From Thiodiazotropha sp040506705 (lineage in GTDB: Bacteria; Pseudomonadota; Gammaproteobacteria; Chromatiales; Chromatiaceae), in NCBI GenBank assembly GCA_040506705.1, contig JBEVWG010000024.1, forward strand, positions 1 through 64,000: a stretch of 64,000 bases of DNA. Reading direction: 5' to 3'. Under the pieces are notes generated by a model. It was not told the origin of the DNA. It searched no databases and worked only from the letters and a program-made list of their open reading frames with translations. Of the stretch, positions 35,248 through 44,915 are shown in pieces. The stretch's first letter is position 1. The number at the start of each line of letters is the position of its first letter. The translations under genes were made by a program, and so were the position numbers.

Positions 35248-36153
35248 ATGTCATATAACTACCGATTCGCTCTGTTGACCATGATACTGGTCGCCGGTCT
35301 TTGTATCGGACTCTATGCCAGCCTTGGTACAGGCAAGCCTTTCACGGTTTGGAAATGGGTGGACATCGCCAGTGAGGGCGGAATCGCGTTGATGTCAGCG
35401 GTATGGTCCCTGATCATACTCACAAGCCGGCCGAGTGGAAGGGTGACCACTATGCTGGCAGGGGGCTTGATCGCGATTGCGTTCGGTTCCTGGGTGGATT
35501 GTCTGGATGAATTCTTCGCTATCCCCCATGAAGTGTACTGGGACAACTGGTTGGAATCGTTGCCGACCCTGTGCGGTGTTCTGGCGTTGACCGCTGGTCT
35601 CTATCTTTGGCGTCAGGAGCAGTTCTCTCTCAACGAACACATGCAAAAGCGAGAGCGCCTGTTTCGAGATCACCGCTCATTCGATCGCATCACCCAACTG
35701 GCCAATGCCGACTATCTGCGCCGCCAGATTCGCTTGGAGCAGGAACAGAATCCCCAGCAACCCTGTGCCCTGATCCTACTCGACGTCAATCAGTTTCATC
35801 GGATCAACCGCCAATATGGTCAACGCGAAGGCGATCGACTTTTACAGGCTATCAGCCATCTGCTTCTGCTTAACATGCGCCCGGACGATCTGCTGTGTCG
35901 CTACGCCGGCGACCGATTCGCCATTCTCATGCCAGCTACCAACCAACAAGCTGTCAGCCAGGTGGCTCAGCATCTGGAGCGTGTGGTCAACCTGTTGGCG
36001 CACCATACGCGAGCTCAGAGTGAGCGCATCCTGGTCTCGGTTCGCATTGCTTGTGCCGTGGCCGACTCCGAACCTGACAAGTTGCTGCATGAGTTAAATA
36101 CTGCGCTGGAGCCGACACCTCCCACTGCGCTTAACGCAGCAGTGATCACCTAG
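35248..36153 (+). CDS. Membrane protein with degenerate GGDEF domain, likely c-di-GMP-binding
   Basis: A 301-residue protein with four predicted transmembrane helices (about 5-28, 40-60, 66-85, 104-122) and a C-terminal GGDEF-fold domain (about 135-290). The active-site motif is AGDRF (220-224) instead of GGDEF, so cyclase activity is doubtful, while the I-site RxxD is intact (RPDD, 211-214). It could therefore act as a c-di-GMP receptor. The following AraC-family gene starts 15 bases later on the same strand, so this protein may pass a signal to it. Confidence 0.85.
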   Translation: MSYNYRFALLTMILVAGLCIGLYASLGTGKPFTVWKWVDIASEGGIALMSAVWSLIILTSRPSGRVTTMLAGGLIAIAFGSWVDCLDEFFAIPHEVYWDNWLESLPTLCGVLALTAGLYLWRQEQFSLNEHMQKRERLFRDHRSFDRITQLANADYLRRQIRLEQEQNPQQPCALILLDVNQFHRINRQYGQREGDRLLQAISHLLLLNMRPDDLLCRYAGDRFAILMPATNQQAVSQVAQHLERVVNLLAHHTRAQSERILVSVRIACAVADSEPDKLLHELNTALEPTPPTALNAAVIT

Positions 36154-36168
36154 CTACGGGTAATCGGT

Positions 36169-37209
36169 GTGACTGACTACTACCAAACCAATACCCGCTT
36201 CATTCCTGCGAATTACCAGGCTGCCCTGCTGCTCGAATATGCTCGCGACCAAGAGATAGACTGCTTGGCACTATTGCGTGGTACAGGCTTACGTCCACAA
36301 GAGCTGGTCACCGAGAATAGTCTGCTAACGCCAGGCGACTACCTAAAGATGTTGCAGAATCTCAGTGAAATCCTGCCGGATCGCGCCACCAGCTTCATGC
36401 TCGGCCAGCAGCTCCTGCCGGGCCATATGGGAAACATCAGTCATGCTATGCTGCATGCTCGCAACCTGCGCCAAGCCCTCGATATCCTGATCCGTTACCA
36501 GGCCTGGTTAAGCCCGTTGTTGGCGCCCCATTTGATGACCCTGGGTGAGCAGACCTCGCTCTATTGGACCGACAGCTGCGTCAACCACAAACTGCGTGGC
36601 TTTGTCGTCGAAATGATGATGACCGCGGTCACCGGCATGAGCCGCTGGCTTAGTGGAGTACGCCTGCCTTGGCGATACCATTTCAACCGCACCCGTCCGG
36701 CCTATATCGAGCAATATGCGGTACACCTGGGGACGGAAACCAAATTCAACGACTATTTCGATGCCATGCTTATCGACAACGACTGGCTGGACTCTCCCTG
36801 GCCTCGCGGGAGCGACATGGCCACCAAGGTTGCCCTGAGTGAAGTAGAAAAAGAGAGCTCGCCATCCTTCAGTCGCCAAAGCCTGCTCTCGGCCTTGTAC
36901 GACTACCTGCATGAGCGTGTTCGTCTGGCTCCCACCCTGGAAAAGAGCGCAGCCGACTTCGGCATTAGTCCGGCGACATTCAAACGACATCTCGCCCAAC
37001 ATGGTAGCCATTTTCAGGCAGAGTTGGATCAGGTGCGTACCCACATCACCCTACAGATGATGTCTACGCAGGGCTATAACAACGAACAAATTGCAGCATA
37101 CCTGGGTTTTCACGATGCCAACAATTTTCGACGTTCTTTCAAGCGCTGGACCGGACTCACACCCTCAGTGCTTAGGACCCATCTGCTTCAACCCAGTATC
37201 ATCAAATAA
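36169..37209 (+). CDS. AraC-family transcriptional regulator
   Basis: A 346-residue regulator with an N-terminal arabinose-binding-like sensory domain (about 15-205) of the type found in OruR/ArgR-like AraC proteins and a C-terminal double helix-turn-helix (about 245-340, with 'AADFGISPATFKRHLAQHG' and 'NNEQIAAYLGFHDANNFRRS'). Start is GTG at 36169, 15 bases after the GGDEF-like gene, suggesting co-transcription. Ligand and targets are unknown. Confidence 0.9.
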   Translation: MTDYYQTNTRFIPANYQAALLLEYARDQEIDCLALLRGTGLRPQELVTENSLLTPGDYLKMLQNLSEILPDRATSFMLGQQLLPGHMGNISHAMLHARNLRQALDILIRYQAWLSPLLAPHLMTLGEQTSLYWTDSCVNHKLRGFVVEMMMTAVTGMSRWLSGVRLPWRYHFNRTRPAYIEQYAVHLGTETKFNDYFDAMLIDNDWLDSPWPRGSDMATKVALSEVEKESSPSFSRQSLLSALYDYLHERVRLAPTLEKSAADFGISPATFKRHLAQHGSHFQAELDQVRTHITLQMMSTQGYNNEQIAAYLGFHDANNFRRSFKRWTGLTPSVLRTHLLQPSIIK

Positions 37210-37319
37210 AGAAGTGTCATAGTTAATTTCCGACCAATATGTGGACTCCGCATCTCTATTCTCAAGTTCTTGGCTATTGTCAATAATAATGATCTTGTGT
37301 TGATTAAAATATATATAAA

Positions 37320-37695
37320 ACCACTGTTGTCCTGCTTACTTTAACCATCTTGGTTGTAACTGATTAATTGATATTGGTTTCTATTGGTGATTGAGAATTG
37401 GGATATGAAAAAGCATCAGTAGCAGAGGATCACAGCTAGAAAAAACTTACAAATCATCAGTATCATAAATAGGTGGGGAGAGAAACTCCCCTCGCCCCTT
37501 GCGGGAGAGGGGGAGAATGAACACCCTATTTTTCTTCAACAATCAGCAAGATAAATATGAACGATCAATGCGGTTTTATCTTTCAACCATATGAAACGCT
37601 TCGCATACACCCTCTCCCCAACCCCTCTCCCGTAAAGGGAGAGGGGCTTTTTAGTTGTTCTGAGAAGATTGAAAGTTAATGGGACAGCAGTGATA
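37320..37695 (+). repeat. Long direct repeat, copy B
   Basis: Partner of the repeat at 34731-35129, same orientation, with a few short deletions (one CTCTCCCCAACCC unit and one GGCCGGGG segment are missing). It lies about 110 bases after the AraC stop. Confidence 0.8.
37622..37652 (+). terminator. Terminator-like hairpin inside repeat copy B
   Basis: Same ten-base perfect stem with GTAAA loop and CTTTTT tail as in copy A. It could end the GGDEF-AraC transcript. Confidence 0.6.
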
Positions 37696-37820
37696 TAAAA
37701 CAACACTGAAGAGGTTCAGAATATAGAAAGAAAATTAGATGAAATATTAATTTGGAAATATCATTTTAAAGAATGGTTAGCATAAAATAGTTTCAGCAGG
37801 AACGAATCGTTTAATGCTAG

Positions 37821-37830
37821 CAGGCCCTAG
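37821..37830 (-). repeat. Dispersed GGGCCTG repeat, reversed copy
   Basis: CAGGCCCTAG, the exact complement of the CTAGGGCCTG core seen at 19533, 25640 and 45925, followed by TATGACG as near 25622. Confidence 0.45.
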
Positions 37831-37957
37831 TATGACGCACCACACTAGAGCACTGCTATCCAGTTCTCAATGTGGGAATAGCCAATCGATGCATGTCACC
37901 TCTTGATCAAGAATATGCTTGAAACTCTGAAAGTGAACAATCTGGTTGCCGGGTATA

Positions 37958-40273
37958 TTAAGCCCTGAAGTGTGTATTGAATCTCTTAATTTGAGAAAGA
38001 AGTGCAGAAACGCCGTTATCAATTAGATCTTCTGGTTGGTTTTGACGCTTCATGATTGATTTAAGATACATCGCTTTGCTGTGTATGGAGGAGGCACCGC
38101 TACTGCTCGCAGATCCTGCTAGTTTATGAATAGCTTGATATAGAGTTGTGGTGTCATTTTCTGCGGATGCTTTGCGAATTGAAGTTTCAATAACAGGCAG
38201 CATGGCGAGGAACTCTTTCAGTATCAGACGAGCCGCCTCCTGATTGCCTGCTACACTTGCAAGCGCGACATCCCGGTCATAGACAGGGGTTTCGGCAGAG
38301 ATTCTTGGTTGAGAGGGGGCTGGCTTAGTCTGGTAATTAACGTTATCGCACCATTTGGCAATAATTGCGTAGAGTTGTTCTGGTAGATAGGGTTTAGCAA
38401 GCATGTCATTCATACCAGCGTCAGCAACTTCCAGGCGTTTCTCAGGTAATACATGTGCTGTTACAGCAATAATTGGTGTCTTCTCAGTGGCTGAATTTTC
38501 TTTACGCAGCTCTTTTGCTGCCTCGATTCCACTCATGACCGGCATTTCCAGGTCTAGTAAAATCAGATCAAAACGTTTACCAGCAATCGTTTTCATCGCA
38601 TCAACTGCACTCTTTTCGGCAACTACATTAGCGCCTTCGTTGATGAGTAGGGTCTTAGCTAACATTAGATTAACGTTACTATCATCGACTACCAGGATAT
38701 TCATATCCTGCAGAAGAGCACCATGGGATAGCGCTGGTGTTGGCTGGTCATTTGAGACGGAGGGTACGAGGGATAAACTATGCTTTTTTTCTTTTTGGGG
38801 TTTTGTTAGATAGATTGATATGGTAAAGGTTGACCCTTCACCTAATGTACTCTCCAGCGAGATGCTGCCACCCATAAGATTGACCAGTCGTTTAGCGATA
38901 ACCAGGCCTAAACCTGTGCCGCCGTAGTGGCGGGTGATTGAACCATCGCATTGTTGAAATGGTTGAAAAAGTTGATCCTGTTGTTGTTGGGAAATTCCTA
39001 TACCACTGTCTTGAATGGTGATCTGTAACCCGACTCTATCATTTTTTTGTGTCTGTTTTTGGATGTTTACTGAAACCTGGCCATGGTCCGTGAACTTGAT
39101 TGCATTACCAACAAGATTTATCAGAATCTGTCTTAAACGGGATGGATCACCATATAAAACATGTGGGATATCATCTGCAATATTTGTGGAAAGATTAAGA
39201 CCCTTTTCCGCGGCCTTAGGTGTAAACAAAACATGTACACTGTTGAGCATTGACGCCAATGAAAAGTTACTGTTTTCCAGCTTGACTTTTCCAGCTTCCA
39301 TTTTTGAGAAGTCTAGAATATCGTCAATAATATCGAGCAAGCTATTTGCTGAACTGGTAATGATTCGAAGATACTCTAGCTGTCTTTCATTCAGCTCCGT
39401 TTTTTCGAGAAGATGTGCGAATCCGATAACACCACTCATAGGTGTGCGAATCTCATGGCTCATGGTGGCCAGGAAGTCACTCTTGGCCTGACTGGCTGCT
39501 TCAGCACCCTCTTTCGCCCACTCCAGCTCCTGGGTGCGTTCTGCTACCAGATGTTCCAAGTCTTGTTGATAGGTAGTCAATTCATGATCATATGACTCGA
39601 TTTTATCGAGCATCACATTAAATTCATCCACCAAAGTGCCAAGTTCATCATTACTGATTCTTTTAGCACGCTTGCTGAAGTCACGTTCAGAGGTGACAGC
39701 ACCCATTGTTGTAAGTAGCTGTCTAACAGGAACAGAAACAAATTTTTGAAAATAGTTGGATAGCAGTAGTGCGAATAACATCGAGAGTACGAATACTCCC
39801 AGAATTAAAAGCGATTGTTGAACTAAGGTGGAACGTACATTGCTCATATCACCAACGATTACAAAGTAGCCAATTAACTCTTCATCTAGGATGATAGGCT
39901 CTTCGACCTCAACCCACCCAAACAGAGATTGATTGTTGCTGATATCAGTTTCAGTCTCAGATTGAGAGCTATGATACTCGGCGAAAACTCTACGATTAAG
40001 GTTGAGTATTTTTGCATTTACTACACTGTGTTGGGTGGCAAGTGTTGAAAGAATATCTTCAGCTGTTTCTTGGTCACGAAAGGCAATTGCAGCGCTACTG
40101 TTAGCGCCTAATAACTTGGCTAGAGTCTGTAATTTTGTAATGGCCTCTCCCTGAGCTGAATTGAATTCAAAGGCCATGAATAGAAAAAGACTGAGCAGGA
40201 GTACAGAGGCTGCTGTAGTCAGGATAATGGCTTCAATCTTCTGCTTTATAGAAGCATTGAGCAAAATATTCAT
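37958..40273 (-). CDS. Hybrid sensor histidine kinase (HAMP-HisKA-HATPase-REC-HPt)
   Basis: A 771-residue membrane kinase: two transmembrane helices (about 14-36 and 152-173) around a small periplasmic CHASE8-like sensor, HAMP (about 175-230), HisKA with H-box SHEIRTPM (His273), HATPase (GDPSRLRQILINLVGNAIKF, GGTGLGL), a receiver (Asp574 in LILLDLEMP) and an HPt domain (His716 in AIHKLAGSASSSG). This is a complete phosphorelay of the BarA type. Its start overlaps the yfiR-like stop by one base (TAATG), so the two are translationally coupled. No separate output regulator lies alongside. Confidence 0.92.
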   Translation of the reverse strand: MNILLNASIKQKIEAIILTTAASVLLLSLFLFMAFEFNSAQGEAITKLQTLAKLLGANSSAAIAFRDQETAEDILSTLATQHSVVNAKILNLNRRVFAEYHSSQSETETDISNNQSLFGWVEVEEPIILDEELIGYFVIVGDMSNVRSTLVQQSLLILGVFVLSMLFALLLSNYFQKFVSVPVRQLLTTMGAVTSERDFSKRAKRISNDELGTLVDEFNVMLDKIESYDHELTTYQQDLEHLVAERTQELEWAKEGAEAASQAKSDFLATMSHEIRTPMSGVIGFAHLLEKTELNERQLEYLRIITSSANSLLDIIDDILDFSKMEAGKVKLENSNFSLASMLNSVHVLFTPKAAEKGLNLSTNIADDIPHVLYGDPSRLRQILINLVGNAIKFTDHGQVSVNIQKQTQKNDRVGLQITIQDSGIGISQQQQDQLFQPFQQCDGSITRHYGGTGLGLVIAKRLVNLMGGSISLESTLGEGSTFTISIYLTKPQKEKKHSLSLVPSVSNDQPTPALSHGALLQDMNILVVDDSNVNLMLAKTLLINEGANVVAEKSAVDAMKTIAGKRFDLILLDLEMPVMSGIEAAKELRKENSATEKTPIIAVTAHVLPEKRLEVADAGMNDMLAKPYLPEQLYAIIAKWCDNVNYQTKPAPSQPRISAETPVYDRDVALASVAGNQEAARLILKEFLAMLPVIETSIRKASAENDTTTLYQAIHKLAGSASSSGASSIHSKAMYLKSIMKRQNQPEDLIDNGVSALLSQIKRFNTHFRA

Positions 40274-40836
40274 TATGGAGCTTCCTCATTGATAACTGTC
40301 GCCAGGTTAAGAAGGCGAGCACTTATCTCTAAGCCAGCTGCGCGAGTTGCCATGAGATTAATGGTGAACCTGATTTTGTCATTTTGCGTTTGTAGTTTAA
40401 TCATACCACCAAGGTTTATGAAGTTAGGCATCTCACTGATGGTTAGAATTGAATTAGATCTGATTAATTCTAATATATGTTGAGTCTTTTGTGGTGTTGA
40501 GTGAGCGAGATAGAGTACATTGCAACTTTTCAGACTGTTTCGCTTTTCACTAAAATATTCTATCTTTATTGTACGACCACGTAATGCTTTTCCATCCAGA
40601 GCATTAAGATTATCCGAAAGATTATCTCTGCCGATCGCACACAAAATAATTTGATTCTGTGGCCCACCTGGTTGACCTTCAGGCCAGCGTGTAAACTTTG
40701 CAAAGTTATAAATAAACACTGCTTTTAACAGGCTGATATTCTGTACTTCGTCCTGCGCTTCAGCTGTACAAACTGTTACGGGAACGAATACTAAGAATAA
40801 AATGTAGACAAACAGCCTTGTTGTCACGTTAATCAA
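40273..40836 (-). CDS. YfiR family periplasmic protein (DUF4154)
   Basis: A 187-residue exported protein with a signal peptide (about 1-25) and the YfiR/DUF4154 fold: 'LKAVFIYNFAKFTRWPEG' at the start, a central ILCAIG motif and the ending 'INLMATRAAGLEISARLLNLA'. In Pseudomonas YfiR is a periplasmic redox-sensitive inhibitor of the membrane cyclase YfiN. Here it is coupled to a hybrid kinase rather than to a cyclase, and an upstream TonB receptor completes a common three-gene module. Confidence 0.9.
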   Translation of the reverse strand: MINVTTRLFVYILFLVFVPVTVCTAEAQDEVQNISLLKAVFIYNFAKFTRWPEGQPGGPQNQIILCAIGRDNLSDNLNALDGKALRGRTIKIEYFSEKRNSLKSCNVLYLAHSTPQKTQHILELIRSNSILTISEMPNFINLGGMIKLQTQNDKIRFTINLMATRAAGLEISARLLNLATVINEEAP

Positions 40837-41114
40837 TCCAAGTTATAACTATGTTAATTGTATGTTTTTAATGCCACTGAAAAATATAATATTCAGCGAG
40901 TGCCAAAACGAATAACTGTCTAAAAAGAGGTGAATCAAAAAATACGTTTTGTCTATCGTAAATATCATTAGCGAAGATAATATCTGTATATTTAAAGTAA
41001 TTTAGAGAGTAAAATAATGCTTTTGACTAAAGTTAAGGGTTAATGTCCTGCGATCAGTTTCAAGTGCCTCACTATTATTTTTCTGCTAGGCATATAAAAA
41101 ACTCTCCAGATTAT
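40837..41114. other. Intergenic region
   Basis: AT-rich 278 bases between the receptor and the yfiR-like gene. No repeat or RNA recognised; a promoter for the yfiR-kinase pair may be here. Confidence 0.3.
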
Positions 41115-43190
41115 CTATTGACCAAGGTTGTAGTTTATTTCAGCGTAGAAATTGCGCTCAGGTAGTGGTAGATCGCCAGGTATTGTGCTTCGTGTGTATT
41201 CATAAGCATCGGTATCAAATAAATTTCGGATCGACGCGGCAATCTCCCAGTTTTCATTGGCTGAAAATCTGAGTGTTGTGTCGGTGATAAGATAGTCATC
41301 CAGTGTAGATCTAGTGTCATAATCTTTTCTTGTTCTTTCACCAATCCAGTTCAATTGAATATTCCAATTCCAGCGATTAATAAAACTCCAGTCAGCCCGG
41401 ATGTAGGCATCCTGTTTTGGTTCATCAACTGCGCGAAACTTACTTTCATCTTCATCTCGAATGGTGTAATTACCGGATACTCTCAAGTTATCAGCCATTT
41501 GCCATTTCATCTCAAGCTCAATGCCATGTATTGTGTGTTTACCAATGTTGGTGAATCGGCCTGTTGTTTCACCAGGAGCGGTTACATCATCGATGAAATC
41601 AGATTGCTGATATTGGAAGAAATTAACGCCAATATTTGCATCGGGACTAAATACATATGAAAAGGCTAACTCTATTGTTTCTGAACGCTCTGGCTTGAGC
41701 TCGGAATTAGGGAGGGCATTGGAAGTTATTGTGTATAATTCCTGGTACGATGGCGGTCGAAATGCACGACCATAAAATAGCTTGGAAGTCAGATTGGATG
41801 TGGTGTCCCATACTAGTGCCAAGCGTGGATTAAATGTTCCACCAAAGTCAGAATAGTAATCGTATCGGGCTCCTGAGGTCAGTTCCCAATTATTGGCTAG
41901 TTGCCAGATATCCTGTAAAAACAGATATTTGATTTTTCTCTTTTTCTCTGGAGCAAACGCATATGGCGTATTGCTCACTTCAACCAGACCACTCCCAACC
42001 GGAATTGGATTACCATCAGCTCCTATGCCACTATTTATAGTCTGCTCAACATCATATAAGTCCTGCCAAATGTATCCAGTTCCTATACGAATCGAATGCT
42101 CTTTCAAGCCATTGTATAAGCCGCTTGTCTCAAATGATATTCGTCGTTCTGCTGAACGCATTTGGTTAAGAATGCCGGTGGTATTTGCATTAGATTGAGC
42201 ACCAGGGGGGAGTTCTTGAAAGCCGTCACCTGAAGAGTATTTGTAATCTTGGTATCGTAACTCTGCTTCAATATTCCAGTTCGGTAAAAAGTGGTCATTA
42301 TTATAGAATAGGTCGGCATTTAACCGTTTATCATTTGCTTCTGTCACAGGGTCAAGAACTCCACGTCCAGTCAACCCTGTCTCTATGTCACTATGATGGG
42401 CGTAGTCCAAATTCAAGCGCCATTCAGAGTTGACTGCATATAGTCGTATCTCTTCACTCCGCCACCCATATTGTGCCCTGCCCGGAGCAAGTGAGGCGTC
42501 TGTCCCATCTCTACTGTCAGCTATTGTTTGAGCATCAGTCTCGATTTTAGGCCCATGTCCATCAGTTTTGTGGAAATCCATACTCAAACCAATATCAAAA
42601 CCATCCCAGTTACTGCCGTATTGCATCCAACCAGTATTGGTGTCAAAACTGCCACTGCGGATACCTACCTTGGTCTCATTGATCTTTCCAGATGTTTTGG
42701 TGATAACGTTGACAACGCCTGCTGAGGCATCCGCGCCAAAAAGTGCAGATCCTGGACCACGGATGATCTCAATACGTTTAATGCTACTTGTAGGTACGCC
42801 TTTCCAAAAGAAACCAAATCCCCACATCAGGTCGCGCATCGAAACACCATTAATCATTAACAGTGTTTGATTAGCGGTTGCGCCTCTAAACTGAATCAAT
42901 GGACGAAAACCAAAGTGGCTGGCTCTGACGTGAATTCCTGGAACACTCTCAAGGATTTCAGAGAGATTGGTTGACCCTGTAGCTCTAATATCTTCTTCAG
43001 TGATAACTGTTACAGCTGCGGGTGCTTTGGCTACGGTCTGTTTAGTATCGGTGGAAATGGTGATTTCCAGATCCATCAACTCTTCTAGGCTGAGTGATAG
43101 GAAGTGATCGAGTTTTCCCTCATTCTCAGCATATGTGTCGAAACTGAGAAGAGGTAACACCGTAAAAATAATATAGTATCTGCTTGGCAT
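41115..43190 (-). CDS. TonB-dependent receptor associated with YfiR and kinase
   Basis: A 691-residue outer-membrane protein: signal peptide (about 1-21), plug domain (about 55-165, with 'TVITEEDIRATGSTNLSEIL', 'GPGSALFGADASAGVVNVIT') and barrel (about 220-691). The N-terminal extension 'LSLEELMDLEITIST' is typical of the receptors found next to YfiR and sensor proteins. The substrate is unknown. Same strand as yfiR and the kinase. Confidence 0.9.
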   Translation of the reverse strand: MPSRYYIIFTVLPLLSFDTYAENEGKLDHFLSLSLEELMDLEITISTDTKQTVAKAPAAVTVITEEDIRATGSTNLSEILESVPGIHVRASHFGFRPLIQFRGATANQTLLMINGVSMRDLMWGFGFFWKGVPTSSIKRIEIIRGPGSALFGADASAGVVNVITKTSGKINETKVGIRSGSFDTNTGWMQYGSNWDGFDIGLSMDFHKTDGHGPKIETDAQTIADSRDGTDASLAPGRAQYGWRSEEIRLYAVNSEWRLNLDYAHHSDIETGLTGRGVLDPVTEANDKRLNADLFYNNDHFLPNWNIEAELRYQDYKYSSGDGFQELPPGAQSNANTTGILNQMRSAERRISFETSGLYNGLKEHSIRIGTGYIWQDLYDVEQTINSGIGADGNPIPVGSGLVEVSNTPYAFAPEKKRKIKYLFLQDIWQLANNWELTSGARYDYYSDFGGTFNPRLALVWDTTSNLTSKLFYGRAFRPPSYQELYTITSNALPNSELKPERSETIELAFSYVFSPDANIGVNFFQYQQSDFIDDVTAPGETTGRFTNIGKHTIHGIELEMKWQMADNLRVSGNYTIRDEDESKFRAVDEPKQDAYIRADWSFINRWNWNIQLNWIGERTRKDYDTRSTLDDYLITDTTLRFSANENWEIAASIRNLFDTDAYEYTRSTIPGDLPLPERNFYAEINYNLGQ

Positions 43191-43663
43191 ATTAGCTTAG
43201 TGCTCAATAAAACCTGGTGAGATCAAGTCTGTGAGGCAAACTGGGTTAAGTGATCGTGACGATCAAGTATTTGGGATTAAGACAAGGGCTGAGCGGGAAG
43301 TGCGTGCCAGTCGAATATCGTTATCTGAAGAGGTATTGTCTTTATGATTCATAGTCCTTTACGCCATAGCTGGTCATGGGTTTCTGATCCCTTGGATCGT
43401 AAGCGTCCACGATAAATCTATCGTACACAATTGCTATTGTAATTTAAAAGTAGCAGAAAGTTATCAGGGATTGATAGATTATTTGATACAGGCATAGATA
43501 TTTTATCCCTCATACGCTTCTAAGGGGCATCTGGGTGTAGTGATGGGGGTAGGAAATAATATCCTGAACTACTGGTGGGTGGGTTTTTCAATGCTGTGTA
43601 TTAAGGGCGCCACTATTAACTGCTTATGCCCTTAAGTAGATCAGGCGAGTCAATTGCAGCGTA
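43191..43663. other. Intergenic region with a possible tiny ORF
   Basis: About 470 bases between the receptor gene and the MFS gene, both on the minus strand. A 28-codon minus-strand frame (43342-43428, GTG start) is open; it is described separately as a finding. No riboswitch consensus was recognised. Confidence 0.3.
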
Positions 43664-44830
43664 TCAGGAGAATTCCACTCCTTTCAGCCGCCATAGAATG
43701 ATTGCGCCTATCACCATCATTATTGCCGCAAAATAGAGCCCGCTTTGATAGTCACCACTATAGGCTGCTATTGCTCCAGTGATAGCAGGTGCAATAATCT
43801 GGGCAATACCATAGGAGACAGTCATCTTGCCCATCATTTTTGCAGGACGGGTAGGGTAATATCGCCCTGCCATAGTCAGAACAAGACTGACAATTCCAAT
43901 AAAAGTGCCGCCAAACAATAGCGCCCCAACTAGGGCATATGTAAGCTCTGCTTCTACTACTGGCAGTAGAATCCCGACAATCTGAATTACAAATGCGATA
44001 ATTAACGCATTCAGATAGCCGGTTTTGCGCGCTATAAGATCCCAGACAACACAGGCAGGGGTGGCTGCCAAACCAAGAAGTAAAAAGGTCCAGGCGCCTT
44101 TACCCTCAAGACCAGGTATTTGATCCACGATAGCCACGATAAAAGTGGCGCTCACAACATAACCCACACCGGCACAAAAATAGGCTGCCATAAACAGACG
44201 CAAAAATAGTCTACTCGGTGGGTTGTCACTCATTACTTGCCCACTTCTAGTCAACGTTGCTGTTTCTGGGGGAGGTAACCAGCGCCATGCAGGAACGAGT
44301 AAAAACAGCCCCAATAGGGTGAGTAGCATCCACTGCTGACTCCAATCCAGGTGGGATCTCATCAATTCAACTACTGCAGCACATAGAGCGATCCCTGCGC
44401 CGATACCGCTGAAGTGAATACCCAATTCACTGCGGTGGTCATGCCGAATCAACCAATTGAGGATCAATCCTGAACCCAATAGAAGGCCAGCGGCGCTACT
44501 CAGTCCGGCAAAAAAACGCAGCAGGGACCAGATCCAGAAATTTTCCGTTAAGCCCATGCCAAAAGTGGTGACAAGCGCAATAACCAGTCCCAGGCGATAT
44601 AGACGATCTTTGAGAATCAGATCACTGGTCAGTGATGCGATAATTGCACCGCAAAGGTAGCCAATATAGTTAATAGAAGCCAGCCACCCGGCTTCTGATA
44701 CACCAAGGGCAGCTTGTTGTTGCATGATCGGCAGTAGAGGGGTGTAGGAGAACCGCGCAATACCCAAGGTCAATATCAGGCTGAGAATGCCTGCTCCAAG
44801 AACTTTTAAGCGTTCAGATTGTTCGTTCAT
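43664..44830 (-). CDS. YbfB/YjiJ-type major facilitator transporter
   Basis: A 388-residue polytopic membrane protein with about 12 helices and YbfB/YjiJ family motifs: 'LGIARFSYTPLLPIMQQ' at the start and 'ASINYIGYLCGAI'. The substrate is unknown. The frame opens at 44854; the ATG at 44830 is preferred, with AGAGAGAG upstream. It is divergently transcribed from a LysR-type gene, 85 bases apart, and is probably its target. Confidence 0.88.
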   Translation of the reverse strand: MNEQSERLKVLGAGILSLILTLGIARFSYTPLLPIMQQQAALGVSEAGWLASINYIGYLCGAIIASLTSDLILKDRLYRLGLVIALVTTFGMGLTENFWIWSLLRFFAGLSSAAGLLLGSGLILNWLIRHDHRSELGIHFSGIGAGIALCAAVVELMRSHLDWSQQWMLLTLLGLFLLVPAWRWLPPPETATLTRSGQVMSDNPPSRLFLRLFMAAYFCAGVGYVVSATFIVAIVDQIPGLEGKGAWTFLLLGLAATPACVVWDLIARKTGYLNALIIAFVIQIVGILLPVVEAELTYALVGALLFGGTFIGIVSLVLTMAGRYYPTRPAKMMGKMTVSYGIAQIIAPAITGAIAAYSGDYQSGLYFAAIMMVIGAIILWRLKGVEFS

Positions 44831-44915
44831 TAACTCTCTCTTGAATTTATACAAGAGAACTTACATACTTCCTGGTATCAAATAAAGCGAATATTATAGA
44901 AGAAAACGTTCGGTA

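Noticed and set aside
43200..43440. Possible cobalamin or c-di-GMP riboswitch before the second TonB receptor
   Set aside because: Neither the B12-box nor the GEMM core sequences can be found on the minus strand.
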